From contig JAILGL010000010.1 of assembly GCA_024696825.1 (NCBI GenBank), positions 1 to 43,035 on the forward strand: a DNA stretch of 43,035 nucleotides, read 5' to 3'. Position numbers and translations under genes: made by a program. Each line of letters opens with the position of its first letter. Positions within the stretch are counted from its first letter, which is position 1. Shown piece after piece: positions 8,006 through 16,325 of this stretch. The notes beneath the pieces were generated by a model that saw only the letters and a list, made by a program, of their open reading frames with translations, ran no database searches and was not told the origin of the DNA. This DNA is from Lachnospiraceae bacterium. GTDB lineage: Bacteria > Bacillota > Clostridia > Lachnospirales > Lachnospiraceae.

Positions 8006-8311
8006 TCAATCTATATCTTCGCCAGTAGCCTTAGCGTAACGAATCTTCTGTCCGTTCTCTACTCTAAAACCTACTCTTGAAACTTTGCCATTACTTAAAT
8101 ACATAACGTTTGATATGTCTAAAGGTGCACTAAATGTTGTAATACCACCCTGTGGGTTAGCCTGACTTGGCTTAGTGTGCTTTGTTGCCTCGTTGATTCC
8201 CTCGATAACAACCTTGCCATCCTTTACAGATGTTACTTTACCTTCACGGCCTTTATCCTTACCGGCGATAACCTTTACTAAATCACCTTTTTTAATCTTA
8301 CTGGTTGCCAC
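8006..8311 (-). CDS. rplX: 50S ribosomal protein L24
   Basis: An early assembly initiator protein with an N-terminal KOW motif: KIKKGDLVKVIAGKDKGREG, then GKVTSVKDGKVVIEGIN. The 101-residue length is usual. The start codon is GTG (8311-8309) with GGAGG 7 nt before it; ATSKIKKGDLV follows directly and fits L24. It lies 16 nt after rplN. Confidence 0.97.
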   Translation of the reverse strand: MATSKIKKGDLVKVIAGKDKGREGKVTSVKDGKVVIEGINEATKHTKPSQANPQGGITTFSAPLDISNVMYLSNGKVSRVGFRVENGQKIRYAKATGEDID

Positions 8312-8327
8312 TATGACACCTCCTTAT

Positions 8328-8696
8328 TTATAATACCTCTGGTGCTAATGAAACTATCTTCATAAACTTATGATCTCTTAACTCTCTAGCGACTGGTCCA
8401 AAGATACGTGTTCCCTTTGGTGTTTTGTCAGGGTTAATAATAACTGCTGCATTCTCATCAAATCTGATGTATGAACCGTCTGGTCTTCTTGTACTCTTAA
8501 CAGTACGTACAACTACAGCCTTAACGACATCTCCCTTTTTAACAACGCCGCCTGGTGTTGCGTCTTTAACAGAAGCAACTATTACATCACCGATACTTGC
8601 ATATCTTCTTGTAGAGCCACCCATAACTCTGATACAAAGAAGTTCCTTTGCACCTGTGTTATCAGCAACTTTAAGTCTTGATTCCTGCTGTACCAT
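8328..8696 (-). CDS. rplN: 50S ribosomal protein L14
   Basis: Large-subunit protein at the subunit interface that contacts 16S rRNA. At 122 residues it has exactly the family length. Recognisable blocks are [60 protein letters not shown] and the C-terminal [12 protein letters not shown]. It starts at ATG, unlike its immediate neighbours rplX and rpsQ. Confidence 0.98.
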   Translation of the reverse strand: MVQQESRLKVADNTGAKELLCIRVMGGSTRRYASIGDVIVASVKDATPGGVVKKGDVVKAVVVRTVKSTRRPDGSYIRFDENAAVIINPDKTPKGTRIFGPVARELRDHKFMKIVSLAPEVL

Positions 8697-8739
8697 CTTT
8701 ACCTCCTAAAATCTTAAATCGACGACAAAAAAGTACAAA

Positions 8740-8994
8740 TTATTTTGCTCTTTCAATAACTTCAACAAGTCTCCATCTCTTATCCTTTGATAATGGTCTT
8801 GTTTCCATAACTCTAACCCTGTCACCGATCTTACATGTGTTTTCTTCGTCATGAACCTTAAGTTTGCGGGTTCTCTTTACGATTTTATTATATAATGGAT
8901 GCTTTACGTTATCTACAACTGCTACTACTGCAGTCTTATCCATCTTATCACTTACAACCTTACCAACACGGGTCTTTCTAAGATTTCTATCCAC
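8740..8994 (-). CDS. rpsQ: 30S ribosomal protein S17
   Basis: Early-binding small-subunit OB-fold protein. The 84-residue product shows [38 protein letters not shown] and the C-terminal [17 protein letters not shown]. The start codon is GTG (8994-8992) after a strong AAAGGAGG site. The next codons [10 protein letters not shown] match the family start, so GTG is well supported. Confidence 0.97.
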   Translation of the reverse strand: MDRNLRKTRVGKVVSDKMDKTAVVAVVDNVKHPLYNKIVKRTRKLKVHDEENTCKIGDRVRVMETRPLSKDKRWRLVEVIERAK

Positions 8995-9050
8995 GAAAAA
9001 TTTCCTCCTTTCATGGTATGATTCATTCGTATTTTACTTAACTGCCAGAA

Positions 9051-9251
9051 TTACTGATTCTTAATTACAATCTGTGTATTAATTCTTGCGATGTTCTTTC
9101 TAACTTCCTTGATTCTGCTTGTGTTATCAAGCTGATTAGTAGCGTTCTGGAATCTTAAGTTAAAAAGTTCCTTTTTAGCTGCAGTCAAATCCGCCTTAAG
9201 TTCTTCAACTGTCTTTGCAGAAAGTTCTTCCATATACTGTTTATGCTTCAC
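9051..9251 (-). CDS. rpmC: 50S ribosomal protein L29
   Basis: Small helical hairpin protein at the tunnel exit, near the SRP and trigger-factor docking site. I choose the GTG at 9251-9249, giving 66 residues beginning [18 protein letters not shown]. The GTG three codons upstream is fused to the AGGAGG site itself and cannot be used, while the chosen GTG is 8 nt from it. The core [20 protein letters not shown] and [12 protein letters not shown] are the L29 signature. The gene overlaps the end of rplP by 11 nt, suggesting coupling. Confidence 0.93.
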   Translation of the reverse strand: MKHKQYMEELSAKTVEELKADLTAAKKELFNLRFQNATNQLDNTSRIKEVRKNIARINTQIVIKNQ

Positions 9252-9681
9252 TACCTGCACCTCCTTCTACCTGCTCCTCACGCTTAACGATTTTACATTT
9301 GCATGGAAGCTTGTGAGTAGCGAGTCTAAGAGCTTCTCTAGCGATCTCTTCCTCAACACCAGCGATCTCGAAAAGAACACGGCCTGGCTTAACTACTGCT
9401 ACCCAGTACTCTAATGAACCTTTACCTGAACCCATACGTGTTTCTGCAGGCTTTGCAGTAACAGGCTTGTCAGGGAAAATCTTAATCCAAATCTTACCAC
9501 CACGCTTTACGTAACGAGTCATAGCTACACGGGCAGCCTCTATCTGATTTGAGCGAATCCAGCAAGGCTCGGTAGCGACAATACCAAATTCACCGTTAGT
9601 AATTTTATTTCCTCTAAGCGCCTTACCTTTCATAGTTCCACGGAACTGCTTACGACGCTTAACTCTCTTAGGCATTAACAT
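9241..9681 (-). CDS. rplP: 50S ribosomal protein L16
   Basis: Large-subunit protein close to the A-site tRNA. The 146-residue product starts [15 protein letters not shown], the normal L16 beginning, and has [15 protein letters not shown], then [16 protein letters not shown] and [18 protein letters not shown]. The start ATG overlaps the rpsC stop by one base (TAATG). A short acidic tail (GGAGSEA) extends past the core and covers the ribosome site and start of rpmC. Confidence 0.98.
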   Translation of the reverse strand: MLMPKRVKRRKQFRGTMKGKALRGNKITNGEFGIVATEPCWIRSNQIEAARVAMTRYVKRGGKIWIKIFPDKPVTAKPAETRMGSGKGSLEYWVAVVKPGRVLFEIAGVEEEIAREALRLATHKLPCKCKIVKREEQVEGGAGSEA

Positions 9682-10355
9682 TATTTATCGCTCCCTTCCT
9701 TGACATTATTTTTCTTGGTTGGAAGTACTTCACCGTGATAAATCCAAACCTTAACACCAACCTTACCATAAGTGGTATCAGCCTCAGCGAAGCCATAGTC
9801 GATGTCAGCACGAAGTGTCTGAAGAGGAATAGTACCCTCTACATAAAACTCTGTACGAGCCATATCTGCACCACCAAGTCTACCAGAGCAAGCAGCCTTA
9901 ATACCCTTAACTCCTGACTTCATTGAGCGGCTCATAGTTGACTTCATTGCACGACGGAATGAAATACGAGCTTCGAGCTGCTGTGCGATATTCTCAGCTA
10001 CAAGCTGAGCTTCTCTATCTGGGTTCTTAATATCCATAATCTTAATATCAAGAGATTTCTTTGGATTATCAAGAACTTTAAGTATTTCTTTCTTTAATTT
10101 CTCAATCTCAGCACCGCCTTTACCAATCACAAAACCAGGCTTAGCTGTATGAATGACGATTCTGATTTTACCTATCGGTCTTTCAATTTCAATCTTTGAA
10201 ATTCCTGCACTGTAGAGCTTCTTCTTAACAAACTTTCTGATTTTGTAGTCTTCTACAAGGTTATCAGAAAATGTGTTATTGTCTGCGTACCAGTTAGAAT
10301 CCCAATTCTTGATAACACCGACTCTTAATCCATGTGGGTTTACCTTCTGTCCCAT
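9681..10355 (-). CDS. rpsC: 30S ribosomal protein S3
   Basis: Small-subunit protein at the mRNA entry channel. The 224-residue protein starts [20 protein letters not shown] and has a type II KH domain with the loop [11 protein letters not shown], then [20 protein letters not shown] and the C-terminal domain with [18 protein letters not shown] and [13 protein letters not shown]. It is coupled to rplP by a one-base overlap. Confidence 0.98.
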   Translation of the reverse strand: MGQKVNPHGLRVGVIKNWDSNWYADNNTFSDNLVEDYKIRKFVKKKLYSAGISKIEIERPIGKIRIVIHTAKPGFVIGKGGAEIEKLKKEILKVLDNPKKSLDIKIMDIKNPDREAQLVAENIAQQLEARISFRRAMKSTMSRSMKSGVKGIKAACSGRLGGADMARTEFYVEGTIPLQTLRADIDYGFAEADTTYGKVGVKVWIYHGEVLPTKKNNVKEGSDK

Positions 10356-10385
10356 AATATCTCCTTTCGAACAACTATAAGTTCT

Positions 10386-10778
10386 TTACTGCTTCTCGTT
10401 CAAAATAATTGTAATGTGACTCATTCTCTTTAAGATTCTATAAGCCCTTCCCTGAGCCCTTGGTCTGATTCTCTTCATTGTAGGACCCTGGTTTGCAAAA
10501 CACTCTTCAATGTATAAGTTCTCGCGACTTAAACCATTGTTATTCTCAGCATTTGCAACTGCGGACTGTAATAACTTAAGGATAATTCCTGAAGCATATC
10601 TTGGATTGTATGTTAATATAGCTATTGCTGTTTCAACATCCTTGCCTTTAATAGCATCGAGAACAAAGCCTGCCTTCTGAGCTGAACATCTTGCATAAGA
10701 TAACTTTGCTGAAGGTCTTGTATCTCTCTGATTCTCATTTCTCTCTCTCTTAATTTGAGATCTATGCCCTTTTGCCAT
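10386..10778 (-). CDS. rplV: 50S ribosomal protein L22
   Basis: Lines the peptide exit tunnel; its beta-hairpin is the site of some macrolide resistance changes in other bacteria. The 130-residue product is slightly long because of a basic N-terminal extension (MAKGHRSQIKRERNENQRDT) before the L22 core. The core shows AKLSYARCSAQKAGFVLDAI, VANAENNNGLSRENLYIEE and the tunnel hairpin GPTMKRIRPRAQGRAYRI. Confidence 0.97.
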   Translation of the reverse strand: MAKGHRSQIKRERNENQRDTRPSAKLSYARCSAQKAGFVLDAIKGKDVETAIAILTYNPRYASGIILKLLQSAVANAENNNGLSRENLYIEECFANQGPTMKRIRPRAQGRAYRILKRMSHITIILNEKQ

Positions 10779-10828
10779 GTGTTGAAACCTCCTTTCAAAA
10801 AAATAGTTTATATAATCTTAAATTATAA

Positions 10829-11104
10829 TTAACGACCTTTCTTCTCGTCATAGTTATGACCTCTGAAAGTTCTTGTTGCAACGAACTCTCCGAGCTTATG
10901 TCCTACCATGTCTTCTGTAACATATACAGGCACATGCTTTCTTCCATCATGTACTGCAAAAGTAAGACCAACAAATGACGGGAATATGGTTGAACGACGT
11001 GACCATGTTTTGATGACCTGCTTGTCTTCTTTGTCTTTCATAGCGTCAACCTTCTTAAGAAGCTCTTTGTCAGCAAAAGGTCCTTTTTTAAGTGAACGTG
11101 ACAT
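10829..11104 (-). CDS. rpsS: 30S ribosomal protein S19
   Basis: Small-subunit head protein forming bridges to the large subunit. I choose the ATG at 11104, giving 91 residues starting [20 protein letters not shown]. An in-frame ATG four codons upstream lies just before the GGAGG site, which serves the chosen start at normal spacing. Other marks: [35 protein letters not shown] and RTFRGH. Confidence 0.97.
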   Translation of the reverse strand: MSRSLKKGPFADKELLKKVDAMKDKEDKQVIKTWSRRSTIFPSFVGLTFAVHDGRKHVPVYVTEDMVGHKLGEFVATRTFRGHNYDEKKGR

Positions 11105-11121
11105 ATATTCCTCCATTCTTT

Positions 11122-11136
11122 TCCGGTTATACCGGA
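11122..11136 (-). repeat. Small perfect hairpin just before the rpsS ribosome site
   Basis: TCCGGT-ATA-ACCGGA forms a 6-bp stem with a 3-nt loop in the 45-nt gap between rplB and rpsS, ending about 9 nt before the GGAGG site of rpsS. No T run follows, so it is not a terminator. It may mark RNA processing or tune rpsS translation. Confidence 0.5.
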
Positions 11137-11149
11137 GCCTTGTTTATAA

Positions 11150-11992
11150 TTACTTAAATGTACTTCCGTCTCTTCTTCTTACGATAAGCTTATTAGACTT
11201 CTTCTTAATCTTACGTGTCTTAAGACCAAGTGCTGGCTTACCCCAAGGAGTACATGGACCAGAACGTCCAACAGGTGCCTTACCTTCACCACCACCGTGT
11301 GGATGGTCATTAGGGTTCATAACAGAACCACGAACTGTAGGTCTGATACCCATGTGGCGCTTACGTCCTGCTTTACCAATCTTTACAAGTGAATGCTCGC
11401 CATTGCCGATACCACCGATAGTTGCACGACAAATGATAGGAACCATTCTCATTTCTCCTGAAGGAAGACGAAGTGTTGCATACTTTCCTTCCTTAGCCAT
11501 GAGCTGTGCACTGTTTCCTGCTGAACGTACAAGCTGTCCGCCCTTTCCAGGATGAAGCTCAATGTTGTGAATCTCTGAACCAACAGGGATGTTCTCAAGT
11601 GGAAGACAGTTACCAACTCTGATCTCTGCCTCAGGACCGTTCATGATCTTCTGACCAACCTTAAGTCCTTCAGGAGCAAGGATGTAAGCCTTCTCACCAT
11701 CAGCATAAGCTACAAGTGCTATATTTGCAGTTCTATTTGGATCGTACTCAATAGTCTTAACTATTGCTGGAATACCATCCTTATTTCTCTTAAAATCAAT
11801 TATTCTATATTTTCTTCTGGAACCACCACCGTGATGTCTAACCGTGATTTTACCCTGGTTATTACGTCCGGCATTCTTCTTTAAAGAAACACAAAGTGAC
11901 TTCTCAGGCTTACTAGCTGTAATCTCAGTCTTATCAAGAGTAGTCATGTTTCTTCTAGAAGGTGTATATGGGTTAAATGTTTTGATTCCCAT
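11150..11992 (-). CDS. rplB: 50S ribosomal protein L2
   Basis: Primary 23S rRNA binder needed for subunit joining and peptidyl-transferase assembly. The 280-residue product has the N-terminal [20 protein letters not shown], the OB-like middle with [20 protein letters not shown], and the conserved C-terminal [20 protein letters not shown] with the functionally important histidine, then [19 protein letters not shown]. It follows rplW after an 88-nt gap that contains two hairpins. Confidence 0.98.
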   Translation of the reverse strand: MGIKTFNPYTPSRRNMTTLDKTEITASKPEKSLCVSLKKNAGRNNQGKITVRHHGGGSRRKYRIIDFKRNKDGIPAIVKTIEYDPNRTANIALVAYADGEKAYILAPEGLKVGQKIMNGPEAEIRVGNCLPLENIPVGSEIHNIELHPGKGGQLVRSAGNSAQLMAKEGKYATLRLPSGEMRMVPIICRATIGGIGNGEHSLVKIGKAGRKRHMGIRPTVRGSVMNPNDHPHGGGEGKAPVGRSGPCTPWGKPALGLKTRKIKKKSNKLIVRRRDGSTFK

Positions 11993-12020
11993 AATAGTCT
12001 CCTTTCGTAAATCTCATAAA

Positions 12021-12070
12021 GAAATAAATGTTTATTTCTCCGATGCTATATCTTTATTTTTTTCAGCATC
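12021..12070 (-). repeat. Two stem-loops between rplW and rplB
   Basis: In transcript order, GATGCT (12070-12065) pairs with AGCATC (12047-12042) around a 17-nt A-rich loop. Then GAAATAAA (12038-12031) pairs with TTTATTTC (12028-12021), leaving a minimal loop. They fill most of the 88-nt gap and precede the rplB ribosome site (AAAGGAG). Neither is followed by a T run. A processing or regulatory role is possible but unproven. Confidence 0.5.
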
Positions 12071-12080
12071 TTATATTTAA

Positions 12081-12380
12081 TTAAAGTCCTTCAAAGATTT
12101 CAATATCCTTTGAATCATCTGTAAGAGTTACATATGCTTTCTTAATCTTAGCTGTTCTTCCTTCGTTTCTCTGACGACGCTTCTTCTTACCATCAGCATT
12201 TAAGGTATTAACTTTCTTAACCTTAACGCCATCGAACATCTTCTCAACAGCTTCCTTAATCTGACTCTTGTTAGCGAGTGGATTAACAAGGAAAGTGTAA
12301 CACTTGAACTCATTACCGCCCATACTCTTCTCAGTGATTACAGGCTCGATGATAACGTCATAATATTTAATATCTGCCAT
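12081..12380 (-). CDS. rplW: 50S ribosomal protein L23
   Basis: Exit-tunnel rim protein that docks trigger factor and SRP. The 99-residue protein starts MADIKYYDVIIEPVITEKSM and has CYTFLVNPLANKSQIKEAVE, then VKKVNTLNADGKKKR and AYVTLTDDSKDIEIFEGL, the usual L23 order. Its start ATG overlaps the rplD stop by one base (TAATG), so the pair is probably translationally coupled. Confidence 0.98.
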   Translation of the reverse strand: MADIKYYDVIIEPVITEKSMGGNEFKCYTFLVNPLANKSQIKEAVEKMFDGVKVKKVNTLNADGKKKRRQRNEGRTAKIKKAYVTLTDDSKDIEIFEGL

Positions 12381-13003
12381 TATGCGTACACCTCCTCAAT
12401 CTTTTCTACTGCTCTCTTAGTTGTAAGAACAGTCTCATACTTTAAGATGTCATAAACACTAAGTGAGTTTGTGTTAACTACTCTAACACCAGGGATGTTT
12501 CTAGCTGAGATTGATACATTCTCATTATCCTCACCATCAAGTACGATGAGTGCCTTATCAACATCAAGTGCATCAAGTACACCAACCATCTTCTTAGTCT
12601 TAATCTCATCAAACTTAAGAGAATCAAGAACCTTGAACTTCTCTTCTGATACTACAGAAGAAAGTGCAGACTTAATAGCCTTCTGCTTCTCTTTCTTGTT
12701 CATCTTAAATGAATAATCTCTTGGTACAGGTGCAAATACAACTCCGCCGCCTGTCCACTGTGGAGATCTTGTTGAACCCTGTCTTGCATGACCTGTTCCC
12801 TTCTGTCTCCAAGGCTTTCTTCCGCCGCCGCTCACTTCTGAACGAGTCTTAGCTTTCTGTGTGCCCTGACGCTTATTTGCAAGCTGAAGTACAACAGCCA
12901 TATGCATTAAGTTCTCATTAATATCAGTAGCGAAAATAGAATCATTGAGCTCAAGCTCTTCTACCTGGCTACCTTCCATATTGTAAACAGATACCTTAGC
13001 CAT
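12380..13003 (-). CDS. rplD: 50S ribosomal protein L4
   Basis: Lines the exit tunnel; in E. coli it also represses its own S10 operon. I choose the ATG at 13003, giving 207 residues starting MAKVSVYNMEGSQVEELELN. The frame is open 93 nt further upstream, but that part reads through the ribosome site and the end of rplC and is not L4-like. Marks: SEVSGGGRKPWRQKGTGHAR, GSTRSPQWTGGGVVFAP (tunnel loop) and the C-terminal domain with KALIVLDGEDNENVSISARN. Confidence 0.96.
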   Translation of the reverse strand: MAKVSVYNMEGSQVEELELNDSIFATDINENLMHMAVVLQLANKRQGTQKAKTRSEVSGGGRKPWRQKGTGHARQGSTRSPQWTGGGVVFAPVPRDYSFKMNKKEKQKAIKSALSSVVSEEKFKVLDSLKFDEIKTKKMVGVLDALDVDKALIVLDGEDNENVSISARNIPGVRVVNTNSLSVYDILKYETVLTTKRAVEKIEEVYA

Positions 13004-13031
13004 CTGTGTTAAATCCTCCTTTCCAAAAGAA

Positions 13032-13718
13032 TTAAGCCTGTCCCTTAACTGCTTCTTTAAGCACGATAAGTGACTTCTTAGGTCCAGGAACTGCACCCTT
13101 TACAAGGATTAAGTTCTTTTCTGCATCTACGCGTACTACTTCGAGATTCTGGATTGTTCTCATTACCTGTCCATCATGTCCTGGCATCTTCTTACCCTTG
13201 AATACCTTACTAGGATCTGAACAAGCACTGTTTGAACCAGCGTGTCTATGGTACTTTGAACCATGTCCCATAGGTCCTCTGTGAAGACCATGTCTCTTAA
13301 TAGCACCCTGGAAACCTTTACCCTTTGTAACGCCTGAAGCATCAATCTTATCCCCTGCTTCGAATATGTCAGCCTTGATTTCCTGTCCAAGTTCATACTC
13401 GTCTGCGTTATCAAACTTAAATTCCTTCAGATATCTCTTACCGGTATCTAATCCGGCCTTCTTAAAATGTCCCTGCTGAGGTTTATTGACACCATGTGCT
13501 CTGGCAACTTCCTTCTTACCTGTAGCATCCTTAGAAATAACCTTGTCTTTCTTGTCAACAAAACCAACCTGAACTGCACTGTAACCGTCTACTTCATCGG
13601 TCTTAATCTGTGTTACAAAACATGGACCTGCCTGAAGAACGGTAACTGGAGTAAGTACTCCATTCTCGTTAAAGATCTGTGTCATACCGATCTTTGTAGC
13701 TAAAATAGCTTTCTTCAT
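13032..13718 (-). CDS. rplC: 50S ribosomal protein L3
   Basis: Early assembly protein whose extension reaches the peptidyl-transferase centre. The 228-residue product starts [20 protein letters not shown] and includes [20 protein letters not shown], the histidine-rich [21 protein letters not shown] and the C-terminal [24 protein letters not shown] precedes the ATG. The 169-nt gap before it holds a long structured leader and no convincing promoter. Confidence 0.98.
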   Translation of the reverse strand: MKKAILATKIGMTQIFNENGVLTPVTVLQAGPCFVTQIKTDEVDGYSAVQVGFVDKKDKVISKDATGKKEVARAHGVNKPQQGHFKKAGLDTGKRYLKEFKFDNADEYELGQEIKADIFEAGDKIDASGVTKGKGFQGAIKRHGLHRGPMGHGSKYHRHAGSNSACSDPSKVFKGKKMPGHDGQVMRTIQNLEVVRVDAEKNLILVKGAVPGPKKSLIVLKEAVKGQA

Positions 13719-13887
13719 CTTAGTACCTCCTTATAAACTATAGCGGATTTTGTAGATAATCGGGCGAACCCTCAAAAATCGCTTCTCTAGTGCAATCAAA
13801 GCAATGATCATCGCTACAAAATCATTCTAGCGAAATATTTTCTTATTAAATTCACTTTTAGTTTTTTTTGAATTTTGAAAATATTTC
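13719..13887 (-). promoter_or_regulatory. Structured intercistronic leader between rpsJ and rplC
   Basis: The 169-nt gap is full of pairing. In transcript order there is a perfect 11-bp pair GAAATATTTTC/GAAAATATTTC (13887-13877 with 13842-13832). Next comes a perfect 10-bp long-range pair GATTTTGTAG/CTACAAAATC (13823-13814 with 13755-13746). Inside that is a GGG-TTCG-CCC tetraloop hairpin (13771-13762). TAGCG copies at 13832-13828 and 13745-13741 (complementary sense) compete for the same partner at 13816-13812, so two folds are possible. I see no promoter and no T run. Placement before rplC-rplD suggests control by an L3 or L4-type protein, as inference only. Confidence 0.5.
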
Positions 13888-14193
13888 TTATTTGATGCTT
13901 ATTAATACGCCTGATGGAATTTCCATCTTAGCTAAAGCATCTATTGTTTTCTGAGCAGGATTAGTAATACTAATAAGTCTCTTATGTGTTCTCTGCTCAA
14001 ACTGCTCTCTTGAATCCTTATACTTATGAACTGCTCTTAAAATTGTAACTACTTCCTTCTTAGTTGGAAGAGGGATAGGACCACTAACGCGATCACCTGA
14101 TCTCTTAATAGTCTCTACCATCCTAGCTGCAACCTTATCAATTTGGTTGTGATCATAAGCCTTAAGTGTGATTCTCATAACCTTTTTTGCCAT
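13888..14193 (-). CDS. rpsJ: 30S ribosomal protein S10
   Basis: First gene of the operon. S10 is a small-subunit head protein and, as NusE, a transcription antitermination partner. The 101-residue product starts [20 protein letters not shown] and shows [20 protein letters not shown], then [19 protein letters not shown] and the C-terminal PSGVLISIK. The AGGAGG site lies in the loop of a predicted 7-bp hairpin immediately before the ATG. Confidence 0.98.
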   Translation of the reverse strand: MAKKVMRITLKAYDHNQIDKVAARMVETIKRSGDRVSGPIPLPTKKEVVTILRAVHKYKDSREQFEQRTHKRLISITNPAQKTIDALAKMEIPSGVLISIK

Positions 14194-14541
14194 AAAAAAA
14201 GCCGCCTCCTTTTCGCTTTTTGCAGGTATGCTGATTCTTTTCGTCTTAAATAAGTAGTTTTACGAAAATACCTGTTTCATTAGCGGAACAAGTGGTGACT
14301 GTACACTTATCCGGGTGTGTCCATATGTATCACACAATGATAGCATATAACCATCCGTTTTATCTGCTCTTTGGCAGAAAGTAAATTGCTAAGAAAAGAG
14401 TAGGAAGTTTTTAAAATGTCCCTTTCCTTATGTACAGTGACTTGTCGCCAGTATTATAATTGACATTTACTCCACGTAAAAACCCGATATATGTTACCAC
14501 ATAACGGCAACCTCACGTATCATCGCTATCATGTCACAGCA
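14194..14541 (-). promoter_or_regulatory. Long structured 5' leader of the S10 operon
   Basis: About 350 nt lie between the predicted start point and rpsJ, with no gene on this strand. The main helix is long-range: 14444-14440 pairs with 14293-14289 (CAAGT/ACTTG) and 14438-14431 with 14305-14298 (ACTGTACA/TGTACAGT), 13 bp with a small asymmetric bulge. It encloses local hairpins such as TCTGC/GCAGA (14377-14363) and TATCA/TGATA (about 14343-14326). Upstream is GTTGCC/GGTAAC (14511-14493). The last hairpin, AAAAAGC/GCTTTTT (14221-14196), holds the rpsJ ribosome site in its loop. The length and folding fit an autoregulated ribosomal-protein leader (inference). Confidence 0.6.
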
Positions 14542-14547
14542 CGACCT

Positions 14548-14576
14548 ATTATACAGAGGTTTTTTACAAATTGCAA
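14548..14576 (-). promoter_or_regulatory. Main S10 operon promoter
   Basis: Minus-strand TTGCAA (14576-14571) and a perfect TATAAT (14553-14548) are separated by 17 bases. The predicted start is near 14541, giving a leader of about 348 nt. This is the best promoter in the gap and is oriented toward rpsJ. Confidence 0.72.
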
Positions 14577-14622
14577 GCATTTTTTTAGTATGAAGTGAAA
14601 AAATTTTTTAAATTGTATTTCA

Positions 14623-14653
14623 TTTACACAACAACCACTATATATGATATAAT
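14623..14653 (+). promoter_or_regulatory. Possible promoter of the kinase gene
   Basis: TTTACA (14623-14628) and TATAAT (14648-14653) lie on the plus strand, diverging from the S10 promoter. The spacing is 19, longer than ideal, so the call is tentative. It would give a leader of roughly 75-120 nt depending on the start codon. Confidence 0.35.
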
Positions 14654-14732
14654 CAATGTGTATAAACCGTGATATAAAGGTGCTTCGACCTAGATTTATA
14701 ATTTTCATTTTATTATATAAAGTGAAATTCTT

Positions 14733-16301
14733 TTGGACGCAGTAATGAGAAAATTGATGGGGAAGTTAATAAATACTATGGAAAATGATATGGATAATAA
14801 TTTAAAACCCTTAAACAATGGGCGATACCGCCCTGAAAAAATAATTGGCAAGGGTGGGTTTGGTATTATTTATAAGGCACTTGATACTAAATTAGATGTC
14901 TATGTAGCCATAAAAGAATTTATACCCCGTTCCACCTTTGAAACCGATAGAATCCTTAAGGAAGCTAAGATTGCGGCTGGCTTCTATGATTTGGATGGTA
15001 TCGTAACCGCAAGAGATTATTTTGAAGAAGATGGCAATGTATACCTGGTAACAGAATACATCCATGGAATGAATCTCAAAAAATATATTCAAAAATATGG
15101 CTGTATAAATGGAACTGATGCCCTTAAGAAGATGGAGCCTATTCTCATATCTCTTAGCAAAATTCATGAGAGAGGTGTCATTCATCGAGATATCAGTGCT
15201 GACAACATGATGATCACTAACGAAGGCAGATTTAAACTCATTGACTTTGGTTCTGCAAAGACCCTTCAGAATATTACTGATGAAACTCTGACACTTGAAT
15301 TTAAAAGAGGCTTCGCTCCTATTGAGCAGCTTAACGAGCCGGAAAAGCAGGGGACATGGACTGATATCTACAGCCTTTGTGCAACCATTTATTTTATGGT
15401 TTCAGGTATAGTTCCGGAGAATTCCATAGAACGACTTATTAACGACTCACTTTTATCATTAAATGAAATATACAGTACTAACCTTACTAGAAAACAAAAG
15501 GATGCCATTATGAAGGGCCTTTCTTTAGAGCCTAAGGACAGATATAAAACCATACATGAGCTTTACAAAGACCTTTATGATGCAACACCTGATGTTGATG
15601 ATGATTTAGATTTTAAAACAGAAACCATATCCCTTAATAATGATTCTTCAGGTATGGGAAGCTCTTCCCTTAATACAGAAGCACTTAGAAAGCAAATAAG
15701 ACAGGAATTTGGAGAGAAGGCTGCAACAGGAAAAAATGAGGCTCCAAATAATAACTCTCAAAAAGACCTATCCAAACTCCAATCTGAAAGCCTTGATAAA
15801 AAACGCCGTGTGGCCCGTATTTTCGCCATTATAGGCATAATTATCCTTGGAATTATTTTGTTTTTCTTCATATTAAAAGGAGATATATTTAAACCGAATA
15901 ATAATAAATCTAATAATCCTAATAATTCCAATACAGCTACGGCTGGTAGTGTAAAGGCTGGTAATAAAGGAGGTTCTAATCCTTCTTCTGATATTAGCAA
16001 TATAACAAAAAGCGCCTCTCCTGATACCAAATCAGATGACAGCGGCACTAGTAACACTAACTCTAATAAGAAGGAAAAGAAAAAACAGAAAAAAGCATCT
16101 AATAAGAACACCTCTAATAAAACTTCTAATAGCAAAGCATCTAATAAGAAGTCCAGTCAAAGCACGAATCCAAGCAGTAGCTCTGAAGGTAACAATGATT
16201 CAAAAAGCAGTACTGACAGTAGCACAGACACAGATTCAAGCAATAGCACAAAAGATGATTCAAAAAGCGATGATAATATAGACTTTGATGCGAGCTTGTA
16301 A
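14733..16301 (+). CDS. Membrane-anchored Ser/Thr protein kinase with low-complexity outer tail
   Basis: A Hanks-type kinase. Numbering from the TTG at 14733, it has the glycine loop GKGGFGIIY (about 39-47), the ATP lysine K61 in VAIK, the catalytic loop H151-R-D153 to N158 (HRDISADN), and DFG at D171. Then come the APIEQ and WTDIYSLCATIYFMVSG segments typical of bacterial kinases. A single membrane helix (about 362-381, RIFAIIGIIILGIILFFFIL) leads to an outer tail of about 140 residues rich in Ser, Asn, Lys, Thr and Asp. There are no PASTA repeats, unlike PrkC/Stk. Key catalytic residues are intact. The start is uncertain: TTG 14733, ATG 14745 and ATG 14778 are options, none with a strong ribosome site. 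The stop is 24 nt before the next gene. Confidence 0.9.
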   Translation: MDAVMRKLMGKLINTMENDMDNNLKPLNNGRYRPEKIIGKGGFGIIYKALDTKLDVYVAIKEFIPRSTFETDRILKEAKIAAGFYDLDGIVTARDYFEEDGNVYLVTEYIHGMNLKKYIQKYGCINGTDALKKMEPILISLSKIHERGVIHRDISADNMMITNEGRFKLIDFGSAKTLQNITDETLTLEFKRGFAPIEQLNEPEKQGTWTDIYSLCATIYFMVSGIVPENSIERLINDSLLSLNEIYSTNLTRKQKDAIMKGLSLEPKDRYKTIHELYKDLYDATPDVDDDLDFKTETISLNNDSSGMGSSSLNTEALRKQIRQEFGEKAATGKNEAPNNNSQKDLSKLQSESLDKKRRVARIFAIIGIIILGIILFFFILKGDIFKPNNNKSNNPNNSNTATAGSVKAGNKGGSNPSSDISNITKSASPDTKSDDSGTSNTNSNKKEKKKQKKASNKNTSNKTSNSKASNKKSSQSTNPSSSSEGNNDSKSSTDSSTDTDSSNSTKDDSKSDDNIDFDASL

Positions 16302-16325
16302 CATTTATAAGAGGGTTACAAAAAA

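Noticed and set aside
9252-9260. GTG at 9260 as the rpmC start
   Set aside because: It is fused to the AGGAGG site, leaving no spacing; the GTG at 9251 is 8 nt away and gives the normal L29 N-terminus.
13004-13096. Longer rplD start with 31 extra residues
   Set aside because: The extension overlaps the end of rplC and the rplD ribosome site, and does not resemble L4.
13832-13887. 11-bp AT-rich inverted repeat after rpsJ as a terminator
   Set aside because: The loop is 34 nt, there is no GC core and no T run after the 3' arm; it is better read as part of the leader fold.
14425-14475. TATAAT inside the S10 leader (near 14454-14459, minus strand) as a second promoter
   Set aside because: The best -35 at 16-17 bases is weak (TTTACG or TTTTAC), and the box lies in a region that fits the leader fold; the promoter at 14548-14576 is much better.
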